DNA from: Clavibacter michiganensis
Lineage (GTDB): Bacteria > Actinomycetota > Actinomycetes > Actinomycetales > Microbacteriaceae
Length of the DNA: 64,000 bases
Direction: 5' to 3'
Assembly: GCF_021216655.1 (NCBI RefSeq)
Contig: NZ_CP080437.1
Span: 62,001-126,000 of the forward strand
Shown: positions 1 to 11,187 of the stretch, one piece after another
How the letters are laid out: each line of letters begins with the position of its first letter
How positions within the stretch are numbered: the first letter of the stretch is position 1
Notes under the pieces: model-generated
Database searches by the model: none
Seen by the model: only the letters and a program-made list of their open reading frames with translations
What the model was told of the DNA's origin: nothing
Program-made: the position numbers and the translations under genes

Positions 1-25
1 GGCCGGGTGCGCATCGCACCCGGCC
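1..25 (-). terminator. Hairpin downstream of acs
   Basis: A perfect 10-bp inverted repeat (GGCCGGGTGC at 1-10 and GCACCCGGCC at 16-25, loop GCATC) begins 28 nt beyond the acs stop codon. It is well placed as the acs terminator. The bases that would form a U-tract on the minus strand lie outside the window, so intrinsic termination cannot be confirmed. Confidence 0.6.
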
Positions 26-52
26 CTCCTCTCGTCCCGGCGTGACGTCGGA

Positions 53-2092
<2,040 letters not shown>

Positions 2093-2098
2093 CGTCAT

Positions 2099-2429
2099 CC
2101 TCTCCGCGACCCACGTTAGCGGGTGGGCCGTTCGCCACCGCGGCCGACAGGGGTGGATGCGGCGACCCGCTGCCCGGGAGTCCGGTGGGGGAACGGCCAG
2201 AACACGCATGACCCTCCCATGGGGGGAGGCTCGCGGCGTATGCTCATGCCGTCGGGCCAAGCCCGGCGTGTGGCGGATCCAGGATTCCCCCGATCCTTCG
2301 TCACGTGGCGGCGCCCGTTCCCCCGATGGGCGCCGCCCCTCTTCCTCCCCAACGTGTCGCGATGACGACTCCTCACCGGCTCGTGCCGGCCCGTCATGAC
2401 GGCGAGCGGCCGCGCCTACGTTTCCGCGC
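2099..2429. other. Intergenic region between acs and tadA
   Basis: About 330 nt separates two divergent genes and must hold both promoters. I see no conserved gene. The only local structure noticed is the 12-bp palindrome CCGTCATGACGG at 2391-2402, 28 nt before the chosen tadA start. No clear -35/-10 pair was recognised on either strand. Confidence 0.4.
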
Positions 2430-3698
2430 ATGGTCGAGTGGCAGGCATCCGTCGTGGGTCGAGGCGTCCTCCCGGGGGAGGACTCGCGGCACCGGTCCGC
2501 GGGCGGCGCGGGGCCGGGCGATCGTCCGCTCGTCGTCGCCCCCGCGGCCTTCGTCCCACGGGCCCGGACGCCCGACGTCGCTGGTCGGGGCGTCGCGTCG
2601 TCCGACGCCCGGGGGCCGGGGGTCGGCGGGGTCCTCCGTCTCCCGGCGGACGGCGTCGTCGAGCCCGCGTCGCACCCGCCCCTGCGTCGGGTCCCGTCCG
2701 CGCTCGGTCCCCTCGCGCATCTGGCGCAGGATCCCCGGGCGACGGACGTGTTCGTCAACGGCGACGGCGAGGTCTGGGTCGACCGCGGATCCGGCCCCGA
2801 GCGCCGACCCGACGTCGACCTCGGTGGTGAGCCGTCCGTGCGGGCGCTGGCCGTGCGGCTGGCCGCGGAGGGTGGGCGGCATCTGGACGAGGCGGCGCCG
2901 TGCGTTGACGTGAGGCTGGGTGACGGGATGCGCATCCACGCGGTGCTGCCACCCGTGTCGACGCGCGGCACGCTGCTCTCCATCCGGCTCCCCTCGCGGG
3001 CGAGGCCGACGCTCGACGCGCTCGACGCGGCGGGGGCGTTCCCGCCCGGATGCCGCGCTCTGCTCGAGGAGGCGGTGCGACGGCGCACGAACCTCCTGAT
3101 CACCGGGGCCGGCGGCAGCGGGAAGACGACCCTGCTCGGCGCGCTGCTCGCCCGGGCGGATCCGCGGGAGCGCATCGTGCTCGTCGAGGACGTCGCCGAG
3201 CTGCGGGTGCGTCATGCGCACGTCGTGTCGCTCGAGGCCAGGCAGGCGAACATCGAGGGGGCCGGGGAGCTGTCCCTGCCGCGCCTGGTGCGGGAGGCGC
3301 TGAGGATGCGGCCGGACCGGCTGGTGGTGGGGGAGTGCCGGGGCAGCGAGATCAGGGACCTGCTCGGAGCGCTCAACACCGGGCACGACGGAGGCGCGGG
3401 CACCCTGCACGCCAACGGCGTCGCGGACGTGCCGGCCCGGCTCGAGGCTCTGGGCGCGCTCGCCGGCATGGACGCGGTCACGACCGCGCGCCAGGCGGTG
3501 AGCGCGATCGGCCTGGTCGTCCACCTCGCCCGGACGCCGCGGGGGCGTCGGGTGACCGCTGCCGGACGCCTGGCGACGGGCGACGACGGCCGCCTCCGGG
3601 TCGTGCCGGTGCGCTGGGATCCCGGCGCGGGTCCGGTGGCGCGGCCCGCCGTGGCGGCGTCGGCGTCGGCATCGGATGCGCGCGGGGGTCGCGCATGA
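2430..3698 (+). CDS. tadA: Tad/Flp pilus assembly ATPase (TadA/CpaF family)
   Basis: Predicted cytoplasmic secretion ATPase that powers assembly of a Flp-type pilus or pseudopilus. Walker A (GAGGSGKTT) lies near residues 225-233. It is followed by the Walker B region ([12 protein letters not shown]) and the family motif in which a conserved acidic/His box precedes [13 protein letters not shown], typical of TadA/VirB11 ATPases. It is 422 aa, close to actinobacterial TadA. The first 90 residues are Pro/Gly/Arg-rich and poorly conserved. No good Shine-Dalgarno precedes the chosen ATG, so the true start may lie further inside. Its stop overlaps the next start (ATGA), so it heads a translationally coupled Tad operon. 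Confidence 0.85.
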   Translation: MVEWQASVVGRGVLPGEDSRHRSAGGAGPGDRPLVVAPAAFVPRARTPDVAGRGVASSDARGPGVGGVLRLPADGVVEPASHPPLRRVPSALGPLAHLAQDPRATDVFVNGDGEVWVDRGSGPERRPDVDLGGEPSVRALAVRLAAEGGRHLDEAAPCVDVRLGDGMRIHAVLPPVSTRGTLLSIRLPSRARPTLDALDAAGAFPPGCRALLEEAVRRRTNLLITGAGGSGKTTLLGALLARADPRERIVLVEDVAELRVRHAHVVSLEARQANIEGAGELSLPRLVREALRMRPDRLVVGECRGSEIRDLLGALNTGHDGGAGTLHANGVADVPARLEALGALAGMDAVTTARQAVSAIGLVVHLARTPRGRRVTAAGRLATGDDGRLRVVPVRWDPGAGPVARPAVAASASASDARGGRA

Positions 3699-4720
3699 TC
3701 CGGCGCGCGCACCCCGTCCGCCCGGGGCTGCGTCGGCGGCTGCATCCGCGTCTGCGGGGCTCGCGCGACGAGGCGGTCGTCGAGGAGGCCGAGGAGGTCG
3801 CCGCGTTCGTGAGACGCCTCGCGGTGCTGCTCGGCGCGGGGCTGCACCTGGAGCGCGCGTGGTCGCAGCTGGCGCCGCCAGGCGGGCGCGCCCGGCGCGG
3901 CGAGCGCGCGGTGCCCGCCCTGGTCCGTCGCGTGGCCGCGGGTGCCGGATCGGCTCCGCTCGCCGACCGCGTCGTGGCGGCGGCCACGGCGGTCGAGGCG
4001 GCTGGCGGAGGCACCGCGCGATCGTGGTGCGCGCTCGCCGCGGGGCTCGAGGTCGCGGATCGCACGGGAGCGCCGCTCGCGCGGTCCCTCGACCGGCTCG
4101 CCGACTCCCTCGTCGACATCGTCCGGGTGCGCCGCGACGCGGGTACGGCGCTCGCCGGACCGGTGGCGACCAGCCGCACCGTGCTCCTCATGCCGGGCGC
4201 CGGCCTGCTCCTGGCGGCAGGGCTCGGGTTCGATCCGCTCCGCGTCCTCGTCACCACAGTGCCCGGGCTCGTGTGCCTCGTGGTGGGCTCCTCGCTCGTG
4301 GCGATCGGGTGGCGGTGGAACCGCCGCCTGGTGAGCCGGGCCCTTCCGCGGGAGCCGGCACCTGGCCTCGTCCTCGACCTGGTGGCGATGGCCATGTCCG
4401 GTGGGGCGTCCGTGCCTCGTGCGGTCGCGGTCGTCCGACGTGCGTGCGAGCGCGCCGGACTGCGCGCTGGCGACGACCTCGACGCCGTCGGGTCGGTCGT
4501 CGACGCGGCCGCCCGCACCGGTGCTCCCGTGGCCGTGCTCCTCGGGAGCGAGGCGGAGCGGATCCGCAGGGACGCCGCCACCTGGGCGGAGCGGGCGGCG
4601 GCGCGTCTGGCGGCGCGGCTCATGCTGCCGCTGGGCGTGTGCATCCTCCCGGCGTTCCTGGCGGTAGGCGTGGTGCCGATGCTGCTGGCCGTCGTGTCCT
4701 CAACACTCGGCCGCGGATGA
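3695..4720 (+). CDS. Tad secretion inner-membrane protein, apparent TadB-TadC fusion (T2SS-F type)
   Basis: Inner-membrane platform protein of the Tad machine, 341 aa. Two related blocks are visible. In block 1 (about residues 25-200) a helix reading AVLLGAGLHLERAW is followed by GAPLARSLDRLADSL and two hydrophobic segments. In block 2 (about residues 225-340) AMAMSGGASVPRAVAV is followed by GAPVAVLLGSEAERIR and a C-terminal hydrophobic pair. Each block resembles one cytoplasmic T2SS-F domain plus its membrane helix. Other actinobacteria usually encode these as separate tadB and tadC genes, and no second F-domain gene is present here. It overlaps tadA by 4 nt and the reading frame of the pilin-like gene follows immediately. 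The family is clear; the fusion reading is my inference. Confidence 0.8.
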   Translation: MIRRAHPVRPGLRRRLHPRLRGSRDEAVVEEAEEVAAFVRRLAVLLGAGLHLERAWSQLAPPGGRARRGERAVPALVRRVAAGAGSAPLADRVVAAATAVEAAGGGTARSWCALAAGLEVADRTGAPLARSLDRLADSLVDIVRVRRDAGTALAGPVATSRTVLLMPGAGLLLAAGLGFDPLRVLVTTVPGLVCLVVGSSLVAIGWRWNRRLVSRALPREPAPGLVLDLVAMAMSGGASVPRAVAVVRRACERAGLRAGDDLDAVGSVVDAAARTGAPVAVLLGSEAERIRRDAATWAERAAARLAARLMLPLGVCILPAFLAVGVVPMLLAVVSSTLGRG

Positions 4721-4845
4721 GGGCATCCACCATCGCGGATCCCGCCATGGGCGGAGCAGGTCGTTCAGGGCATGGTGGCGTCCCGGCCGATGGTCGGCAG
4801 GGACAGGGCGGCGGGCATCGCCCGCCAGAAGGAGAGGGCGAGGAC

Positions 4846-5271
4846 ATGGGACGAGTCGAGGAGCGGGCGCACCCGATCGGCGTGCGCGGCGTGGAGGTGG
4901 GGCATGGAGCCGGGATGACGGGAGCCGCGGTGGCGCCGGAGGGCCGCGCCGTCTGGCCGCTGGCCGCGGCGCCCGTCGCTCCGTCGCGTCCACCGGGGCG
5001 GGTCATGAGCTGTGCGGGGGCCTGCGGTGGGGAGGTGGTCACGGCGGCTCCGAGGCTCGCGCCGTCGCGTTCCGCCCGAGTCGCTCGTGCGGCGCGGCGT
5101 GCGCTCCTCTGCGGCGCAGCGGGCGATGGGGGCGCGGCCACCGCCGAGTACGCCATCGCGACCATGGCGGCGGTGGCGTTCGCCGGCCTGCTCGTGGTCA
5201 TCCTTCAGAGCGACGAGGTCCGCGGCATGCTCCTCGACCTCGTGCGGCGCGCCCTGACCTACGACCGGTGA
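4846..5271 (+). CDS. DUF4244 / Flp pilin-like small protein
   Basis: Likely pilin-like substrate of the Tad machine. The C-terminal 55 residues contain the diagnostic GAATAEYAIATMAAVAFAGL segment: a short Ala/Gly stretch, a Glu at +5 relative to the processing zone, then a hydrophobic helix, as in Flp pilins and DUF4244 proteins. The N-terminal part is low-complexity. The frame stays open back to an ATG at 4717 that overlaps the tadBC stop (ATGA). I chose ATG 4846 because AGGAGAGGGCGAGGAC precedes it, but 4915 or 5005 would give a more typical DUF4244 length. The stop overlaps the next GTG start by 4 nt. Function is inferred from family and position. Confidence 0.65.
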   Translation: MGRVEERAHPIGVRGVEVGHGAGMTGAAVAPEGRAVWPLAAAPVAPSRPPGRVMSCAGACGGEVVTAAPRLAPSRSARVARAARRALLCGAAGDGGAATAEYAIATMAAVAFAGLLVVILQSDEVRGMLLDLVRRALTYDR

Positions 5272-5669
5272 TCCGGTCCACCTCGGCGGGGGGCTGTCCG
5301 CACGGCGATCCGCGCGCCTGGCCGGTCCCGGATCGCGGGGCGGCGGCCGCGGAGCTGGCGGTCGTGCTGCCCGCGGTCGTGCTGGTCCTCGGGCTGTGCC
5401 TGGGCGCGGTGCAGACGGTCGGCCAGCAGGTCGTGCTGACATCCGCGGCGGAGGAAGCGGCACGGAGCGTCGGGCGCGGGGAGGACGCGGGCACGGCTGC
5501 GGCGCGCGTCGAGGGCGCTGCAGGGGGAGCGTCGATGGCGGTGGATCGGTCGGGTCACGCCGTCTGCGTCCGGCTCACGGCGCCCAGCCGCTTCTCGCCC
5601 GCTGGTGCTGCGGGGCTCCGCGTGTCGGCGCGGGGCTGTGCATGGCAGGAGGATCCGGGTGCCCCGTGA
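5268..5669 (+). CDS. TadE-family pseudopilin
   Basis: Predicted minor pseudopilin, 133 aa, with a GTG start in a GTGA overlap with the preceding gene. After a basic N-terminus comes AAAAELAVVLPAVVLVLGLCL at about residues 25-45. This is the TadE-like single hydrophobic helix with a Glu (ELAVVLP) characteristic of prepilin-type proteins. The rest is a small extracytoplasmic domain with conserved-looking EEAARSVGRG, typical of actinobacterial TadE proteins near tadA. It overlaps the following gene by 11 nt. No prepilin peptidase gene is visible in the window. Confidence 0.75.
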   Translation: MIRSTSAGGCPHGDPRAWPVPDRGAAAAELAVVLPAVVLVLGLCLGAVQTVGQQVVLTSAAEEAARSVGRGEDAGTAAARVEGAAGGASMAVDRSGHAVCVRLTAPSRFSPAGAAGLRVSARGCAWQEDPGAP

Positions 5670-6018
5670 CGGCGACATCGGCTCGGGCACCGTGGTCGCG
5701 GTCGGCGTGCTCGGCGCGGTCACCGCGCTCGCGCTGGCCACGGTCGCCGTCTCGTCCGTGCTGGTGGAGAGGGCGGCCGCGGCGGGCGCCGCGGACTCCG
5801 GGGCGCTCGCCGCGGCGGACGTCGCCGCGGGGTTCGCGGTCGGCTCGCCCTGCTCGGCGGCCGAGGAGGTCGTGGTCGCCGCCGGGGCGACGCTCACGGG
5901 CTGCGAGATCACGGGCACGACGGCGGTCGTGGTGGCAGAGCGTCGCGACGGCCCGACGGGCCTCCGGGTCACGGCGCGCGCGCGAGCCGGTCAACCGCCG
6001 TCCCGGGCGTCGGGATGA
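5659..6018 (+). CDS. Rv3654c-family TadE-like protein
   Basis: A 119-aa protein with an N-terminal helix (GDIGSGTVVAVGVLGAVTAL) followed by AAGAADSGALAAADVAAG. This is the layout of the TadE-like proteins found next to Tad clusters in actinobacteria, for which Mycobacterium Rv3654c is the namesake. Two Cys residues (SPCSAAEE, LTGCEI) could form a disulfide outside the cell. I chose GTG 5659 because AGGAGG sits 6 nt upstream, inside the previous coding sequence; an upstream GTG at 5605 is possible. It is the last gene of the Tad operon. Confidence 0.7.
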   Translation: MPRDGDIGSGTVVAVGVLGAVTALALATVAVSSVLVERAAAAGAADSGALAAADVAAGFAVGSPCSAAEEVVVAAGATLTGCEITGTTAVVVAERRDGPTGLRVTARARAGQPPSRASG

Positions 6019-6359
6019 CCAGCGTCAGCCCGGTCGTCCGGGGCGTCCTCGCCCTCCCGCCGGAGCCAGGGCGCGCTGGTCGAGAGCGGCTCGCGGGCGG
6101 CCCGCGAGAGCGGTCGGGCCTCCATCGGGCGTCCGCGTCCACGTCCGCGTGGGGCGCTCCGGCCCGGCCGCTGCGCCGCCTGGACGCGTCTGATCCGGGA
6201 GGCACCGCGATTAGGTGCCCGGTCGGTGCGCGTGTGTATGGTGTGCCTTGTCGGGGACCCCGCCGCACGTCGCCCCGGATCGGATCCGATCCGAGCGGGC
6301 ACGCATCCCGGACACCGGGCCGGCCACCGGCCCCCATGAACGCATATATAAGGAGTCAC
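6019..6359. other. Leader/intergenic region between Tad cluster and topA
   Basis: 341 nt without a convincing gene. It contains a hairpin (CTCGCGGG at 6090-6097, loop CGG, CCCGCGAG at 6101-6108) that could end the Tad transcript, although no T-tract follows. It must also contain the topA promoter; a TATGGT at 6237-6242 is a weak -10 candidate without a good -35. Before topA the sequence becomes locally AT-richer (ATATATAAGGAG). Confidence 0.4.
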
Positions 6360-9314
6360 GTGCCCGGCACGAAGAAGTTGGTCATCGTCGAGTCGCCGGC
6401 CAAGGCCAAGACGATCGCCCAGTACCTGGGCAGCGGCTACGAGGTGCAGGCCTCCGTCGGCCACATCCGCGACCTCATCGAGCCCAAGAACCTGCCGCCC
6501 GAGCTGAAGAAGGGCACGCTCGGCAAGTTCTCCGTCGACGTGGAGAACGGCTTCGAGCCGTACTACGTCGTCAGCGACCAGAAGAAGAAGACGGTCGCCG
6601 ACCTCAAGCGGGCGCTCAAGGACGCCGACGAGCTCTTCCTCGCGACGGATGAGGACCGCGAGGGCGAGGCCATCGCTTGGCACCTGCTCCAGGTGCTGAA
6701 GCCGAAGGTCCCGGTCAAGCGCATGGTGTTCCACGAAATCACCAAGGAGGCCATCGAGCGGGCCCGTGACAGCACGCGCGACATCGACACGGCCCTCGTG
6801 GACGCGCAGGAGACGCGGCGCATCCTCGACCGCCTCTATGGCTACGAAGTGTCGCCCGTGCTCTGGCGCAAGGTGGGTCCCGGCCTGTCCGCGGGCCGCG
6901 TGCAGTCCGCCGCCACCCGGCTGGTCGTGGACCGCGAGCGCGAGCGGCTGGCCTTCGTCACCGCCTCGTACTGGGATCTGACGGCATCGCTCTCGCCGGT
7001 CGACCAGCAGCTGCCGTTCGACGCCCGCCTCGTCCGCATCGACGGTGCACGCATCGCCACCGGCCGCGACTTCGACGACAAGGGCGCCCTCAAGAACGAC
7101 TCGCGTCCGCTCGACGCGAGCAGCGCGGAAGCGCTCGCCGAGGCGCTCCGCGACCCGTCCGTGCCGCTGAAGGTGCAGAGCGTCGAATCGAAGCCCTACA
7201 CGCGTCGCCCCGCCGCGCCCTTCACCACGTCGACGCTGCAGCAGGAGGCGGCGCGCAAGCTCCGCTTCTCCGCGCGGCAGACCATGAGCGTCGCGCAGTC
7301 GCTCTACGAGAACGGCTACATCACCTACATGCGCACCGACTCGCCCTCGCTCTCGCAGCAGGCGATCAACGCGGCGCGCAAGCAGGCAGCGGAGCTCTAC
7401 GGGCCCGAGACCGTGCCGGACAAGCCGCGCCTCTACGCGGGCAAGAGCAAGAACGCGCAGGAGGCCCACGAGGCCGTCCGCCCCGCCGGGGAGACCTTCC
7501 GCACGCCGCAGCAGCTCGCATCCACGCTGCGGGGCAACGACCACAAGCTCTACGACCTCATCTGGAAGCGCACCATCGCGTCGCAGATGGCCGACGCGAA
7601 GGGATCCACCGCGTCGGTCGTCATCGCCGCGGGCCCCACGTCCGCCGGCGAGGTGGCCGAGTTCGCCGCCTCAGGCACGGTCATCACGTTCCGCGGGTTC
7701 CTGGCCGCGTACGAGGAGAGCCGCGACGAGGAGCGCCACGGCGCGGCCGAGCCGCGCGAGGCCAAGCTGCCCGACCTCAAGAAGGGCCAGGACCTGCGCC
7801 TCGTCGACGTCGACGCGAAGGGCCACGAGACCAGCCCGCCGCCGCGCTACACGGAGGCGAGCCTCGTCAAGACGCTCGAGGAGCTGGGGATCGGTCGTCC
7901 GTCGACCTATGCCGCCATCATCTCGACGATCGTCGACCGCGGCTACGTCACGCCGCGCGGCACGGCGCTCGTCCCGAACTGGATCGCCTTCTCCGTGGTG
8001 CGGCTGCTCGAGGAGTTCTTCACCGAGCTCGTGCAGTACGACTTCACCGCGGGCATGGAGGACGACCTCGACCGCATCGCGGAGGGCTCGGCCGAGCGCG
8101 TCGACTGGCTGAAGGGCTTCTACTACGGCAACGACGCGCACAAGGGGCTCCGCCCCACCATCGACAACCTCGGCGAGATCGACGCCAAGGAGATCAACTC
8201 GCTGCGCATCGCGGACGACATCACGCTGCGCATCGGCAAGTACGGGCCCTACCTGGAAGTGCACGAGGAGGGTGCCGCCGCGGACGCGACGCCCCGCCGC
8301 GTCAACCTGCCCGAGGACCTCGCGCCGGACGAGCTGACGGCGGCCAAGGCCCGCGAGCTCATCGACGCGCCTGTCGTCACCGACCGGGTCATCGGCATCA
8401 ACCCCGAGAACGGCAAGCAGGTCGTCGCGAAGGACGGTCGCTACGGGCCGTACGTCACCGAGCTCGATCCCGAGCCCGAGGAGGCGCCCGCCGCCCCGGG
8501 TGGCGGCGTCGACCCGGCGACCGGCGAGGTGCTCGAGAGCGCGTCGGCGGCGAGCACGGCTGCACCGGCGAAGAAGGCGCCCGCCAAGAAGCCGGCGGCG
8601 AAGAAGGCGCCGGCCGTCAAGCCGCGCACCGCCTCCATCTTCAAGTCGATGGACCTCGCCACGGTCGACCTCGAGACGGCGCTGCGCCTGCTCGACCTCC
8701 CCCGCGTCGTCGGCGAGGACCCGGAGACGGCCACGCCCATCACCGCGCAGAACGGCAAGTACGGCCCGTACCTGAAGAAGGGCACGGACTCGCGCTCGCT
8801 CACGAGCGAGGAGCAGATCTTCGAGATCGACCTTCCCGGCGCGCTCGAGGTGTTCGCGCAGCCCAAGTACGGCGCCCGGCGCCCGTCGAGCGCGCTGAAG
8901 GAGTTCGACGCGGATCCCGTGAGCGGCAAGGGCATCAAGGTGAAGGACGGGCGCTTCGGCCCGTACGTCACGGACGGCGAGACCAACGCGACGATCCCGA
9001 AGAGCGAGTCCGTCGAGGACATCGACTTCGACCGTGCTGTCGAGCTGCTCGCCGACAAGCGCGCCAAGGGGCCGGCGAAGCCGAAGACCAAGGCCAAGGC
9101 GCCGGCCAAGGCGAAGGCCAAGGCACCCGCGAAGGCGAAGACGACGGCAGCGAAGTCGACCGCGGCGAAGACCGGCACCGCCAAGACGACCACCACCAAG
9201 ACGACCACCGCGAAGACGACCGCCGCGCGGTCGGCCGCCGCCACGAAGGCGGCGGCGACGAGGGCCGCCAACAAGGCGGCCGCTGCCGCGGCGACGGCGT
9301 CCGACGCGACGTGA
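6360..9314 (+). CDS. topA: DNA topoisomerase I
   Basis: Type IA topoisomerase that relaxes negative supercoils (984 aa). The start is GTG 6360, chosen for AGGAG 4 nt upstream and because the protein then begins with the conserved KKLVIVESPAKAKTI. The TOPRIM acidic motif ATDEDREGEA lies near residues 95-105. The catalytic Tyr is in GYITYMRTDS near residue 322. The Glu/Lys-rich core is followed by several repeats ending in GKYGPYL, DGRYGPYV, NGKYGPYL and DGRFGPYV, as in actinobacterial TopA. The last 85 residues or so are a Lys/Ala-rich basic tail typical of actinobacterial enzymes. Its stop overlaps the tmk start by 4 nt. Confidence 0.97.
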   Translation: MPGTKKLVIVESPAKAKTIAQYLGSGYEVQASVGHIRDLIEPKNLPPELKKGTLGKFSVDVENGFEPYYVVSDQKKKTVADLKRALKDADELFLATDEDREGEAIAWHLLQVLKPKVPVKRMVFHEITKEAIERARDSTRDIDTALVDAQETRRILDRLYGYEVSPVLWRKVGPGLSAGRVQSAATRLVVDRERERLAFVTASYWDLTASLSPVDQQLPFDARLVRIDGARIATGRDFDDKGALKNDSRPLDASSAEALAEALRDPSVPLKVQSVESKPYTRRPAAPFTTSTLQQEAARKLRFSARQTMSVAQSLYENGYITYMRTDSPSLSQQAINAARKQAAELYGPETVPDKPRLYAGKSKNAQEAHEAVRPAGETFRTPQQLASTLRGNDHKLYDLIWKRTIASQMADAKGSTASVVIAAGPTSAGEVAEFAASGTVITFRGFLAAYEESRDEERHGAAEPREAKLPDLKKGQDLRLVDVDAKGHETSPPPRYTEASLVKTLEELGIGRPSTYAAIISTIVDRGYVTPRGTALVPNWIAFSVVRLLEEFFTELVQYDFTAGMEDDLDRIAEGSAERVDWLKGFYYGNDAHKGLRPTIDNLGEIDAKEINSLRIADDITLRIGKYGPYLEVHEEGAAADATPRRVNLPEDLAPDELTAAKARELIDAPVVTDRVIGINPENGKQVVAKDGRYGPYVTELDPEPEEAPAAPGGGVDPATGEVLESASAASTAAPAKKAPAKKPAAKKAPAVKPRTASIFKSMDLATVDLETALRLLDLPRVVGEDPETATPITAQNGKYGPYLKKGTDSRSLTSEEQIFEIDLPGALEVFAQPKYGARRPSSALKEFDADPVSGKGIKVKDGRFGPYVTDGETNATIPKSESVEDIDFDRAVELLADKRAKGPAKPKTKAKAPAKAKAKAPAKAKTTAAKSTAAKTGTAKTTTTKTTTAKTTAARSAAATKAAATRAANKAAAAAATASDAT

Positions 9315-9946
9315 CCGGCGTCTTCATCACCCTGGAGGGCGGCGACGGCGTGGGGAAGTCCACGCAGTCGGCGCTCCTCCGGGGGTGGCTGGAGGACGAG
9401 GGCCACGAGGTCGTCGTCACCCGCGAGCCGGGGGGCAGCGAGCTCGGGGTGGAGATCCGCGAGATCGTGCTGCACCGTCGCGGCCACATCGCGCCGCGCG
9501 CCGAGGCGCTCCTGTACGCGGCCGACCGCGCGCACCATGTCGAGACGGTCGTCCGGCCGGCCCTCGAGCGGGGCGCCGTCGTCCTGCAGGACCGCTACCT
9601 CGACTCGTCCGTCGCGTACCAGGGGGCGGGTCGTGTGCTGGATGCCGGCGAGATCCGCGAGCTCTCGCTCTGGGCGGCGCAGGGGCTCCTGCCGGACCTG
9701 ACCGTGCTGCTCGACCTCGACCAGGCCGCCGCCCGGGTCCGCCTCGATGCCGCGCGCACGCGCTTCGACCGCCTCGAGTCCGAGCGCGCCGACTTCCACG
9801 AGCGCGTGCGCCAGGCGTTCCTCGGGCTCGCGGGCGCGGAGCCGGAGCGCTTCCTGGTCGTCGACGCCGCGCGCCCGCGCGAGGAGATCGCCGCGGCAAT
9901 CCGGACCAGGGCGCAGGCGCTGATCGCGGCGGGAGCCTCGGCGTGA
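9311..9946 (+). CDS. tmk: Thymidylate kinase
   Basis: Phosphorylates dTMP to dTDP. It is 211 aa, the usual length, with a GTG start in a GTGA overlap with topA. The P-loop GGDGVGKST spans residues 10-18, the TMP-binding DRY motif (QDRYLDSSVAYQG) lies near residue 92, and the lid region contains DAARTRFDRLES. REPGG (here TREPGGSELG) is also a family marker. Its stop overlaps the holB start (GTGA), giving the topA-tmk-holB order common in actinobacteria. Confidence 0.97.
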   Translation: MTGVFITLEGGDGVGKSTQSALLRGWLEDEGHEVVVTREPGGSELGVEIREIVLHRRGHIAPRAEALLYAADRAHHVETVVRPALERGAVVLQDRYLDSSVAYQGAGRVLDAGEIRELSLWAAQGLLPDLTVLLDLDQAAARVRLDAARTRFDRLESERADFHERVRQAFLGLAGAEPERFLVVDAARPREEIAAAIRTRAQALIAAGASA

Positions 9947-11187
9947 GCGACGCGACGACGGACCGGGTGGTTGCCGCGCCGGCGGACGGGTCATCCCCGA
10001 GCCCCGACGGGCGGGCGATCTGGGACGAGCTCGCCGGCCAGTCCGAGGCGGTCGCGCTCCTCGCCGCGGCGAGCAGCCCGCGGGCCACGGCACGTGACGC
10101 CGCCGGCACCGCGCTCGCGCACTCGTGGCTCATCACGGGTCCCCCCGGATCCGGGCGCTCCAACCTCGCCTACGCCTTCGCGACCGCGCTGCTCAGCGAC
10201 GGCACGCCGGAGGGCGACGCGGCGACCGCGCGCCAGGTCGCCGCCCGCAGCCACCCCGACCTCGGCGTGCTCGCGACCGAGCGGGTCATCATCGCCATCG
10301 ACGAGGTGCGCGCGCTCGTCACGTCGTCGCAGTACTCGCCGTCGGTCGGCCGCTACCGCGTCATGGTCGTCGAGGACGCCGACCGGATGACCGAGCGCAC
10401 GTCGAACCTCCTGCTGAAGGCGCTCGAGGAGCCGCCGGAGCGCACCATCTGGATCCTGTGCGCGCCCAGCGAGGCCGACCTGATCCCGACCATCCGCTCC
10501 CGTGTGCGCAGCGTCCGGCTGCGCATCCCGTCCGTCGAGGACGTGGCCGCGCTGATCCAGCGACGCGACGGGGTCGACGCGGCCACGGCCACGCGCGCGG
10601 CCCGCGAGGCGCAGAGCCACATCGGCATGGCGCACCGGCTCGCCACCGACGCCGAGGCGCGCGAGCGCCGCAGCCGCACCCTGGAGCTCGCGCTCGGCAT
10701 CCGCTCGGTCGGCGACGCCGTGCGCGCGGCCGCCGCGATGCTCGAGCTCGCCGGCCAGGACGCCAAGGCCTTCACGGTGCAGCGCGACGCGGACGAGCGC
10801 GAGCGCGCGCTCCGGTCGCTCGGCGTGCAGGAGGGCGGGTCCATCCCGCCGCAGCTGCGATCGCAGATCCGGCAGCTCGAGGAGGACCAGAAGCGGCGGG
10901 CCACGCGGAGCCTCCGTGACGGCATCGACCGGATCCTCGTCGACCTCATGTCCCTGCACCGCGACGTGCTCCTGCATCAGCTGGGGGCGGACCTACCCCA
11001 GGTCAATGCGGCGATCGCCCCGCGGATCGCGGAGGCCGCGGAGGCCGGATCCGCGGCGGCGTCGCTCGCGGTCCTCGACGCGGTCGGCGTCGCGCGCCGC
11101 CGGATCGACGGCAACGTGTCGCCGGCGCTCGCCCTGGAGGCGATGCTCGTCTCCATCACCCGCACGCGCGCGGCGGGTCGCGCATGA
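9943..11187 (+). CDS. holB: DNA polymerase III subunit delta'
   Basis: Clamp-loader subunit that helps load the beta clamp (414 aa). The GTG start overlaps tmk by 4 nt. The AAA+ fold is recognisable from the P-loop-like ITGPPGSGRSNLAYAFA (residues 64-80), VIIAIDEVRALV, RVMVVEDADRMTERTSNLLLKALEEPPERTIW and the sensor/arginine region TIRSRVRSV. The P-loop has Arg where an active ATPase has Lys, which fits the usual view that delta' does not hydrolyse ATP. The SRC motif reads SRV. The C-terminal 180 residues are helical, as expected of the collar domain. It is linked to the next gene by another 4-nt overlap. Confidence 0.93.
   Translation: MSDATTDRVVAAPADGSSPSPDGRAIWDELAGQSEAVALLAAASSPRATARDAAGTALAHSWLITGPPGSGRSNLAYAFATALLSDGTPEGDAATARQVAARSHPDLGVLATERVIIAIDEVRALVTSSQYSPSVGRYRVMVVEDADRMTERTSNLLLKALEEPPERTIWILCAPSEADLIPTIRSRVRSVRLRIPSVEDVAALIQRRDGVDAATATRAAREAQSHIGMAHRLATDAEARERRSRTLELALGIRSVGDAVRAAAAMLELAGQDAKAFTVQRDADERERALRSLGVQEGGSIPPQLRSQIRQLEEDQKRRATRSLRDGIDRILVDLMSLHRDVLLHQLGADLPQVNAAIAPRIAEAAEAGSAAASLAVLDAVGVARRRIDGNVSPALALEAMLVSITRTRAAGRA

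Noticed and set aside
2391..2402. 12-bp palindrome CCGTCATGACGG upstream of tadA as an operator
   Set aside because: Short, GC-rich palindromes occur by chance in this DNA and nothing else supports a binding site here; noted only in the intergenic entry.
6090..6108. Hairpin after the Tad cluster as a firm terminator
   Set aside because: The 8-bp stem is followed by more GC-rich sequence with no T-run, and such stems are common by chance at this composition.
9060..9310. Lys/Ala-rich repeats at the topA 3' end as a separate repeat element
   Set aside because: They are in frame and encode the basic C-terminal tail typical of actinobacterial TopA, so they are part of the gene.
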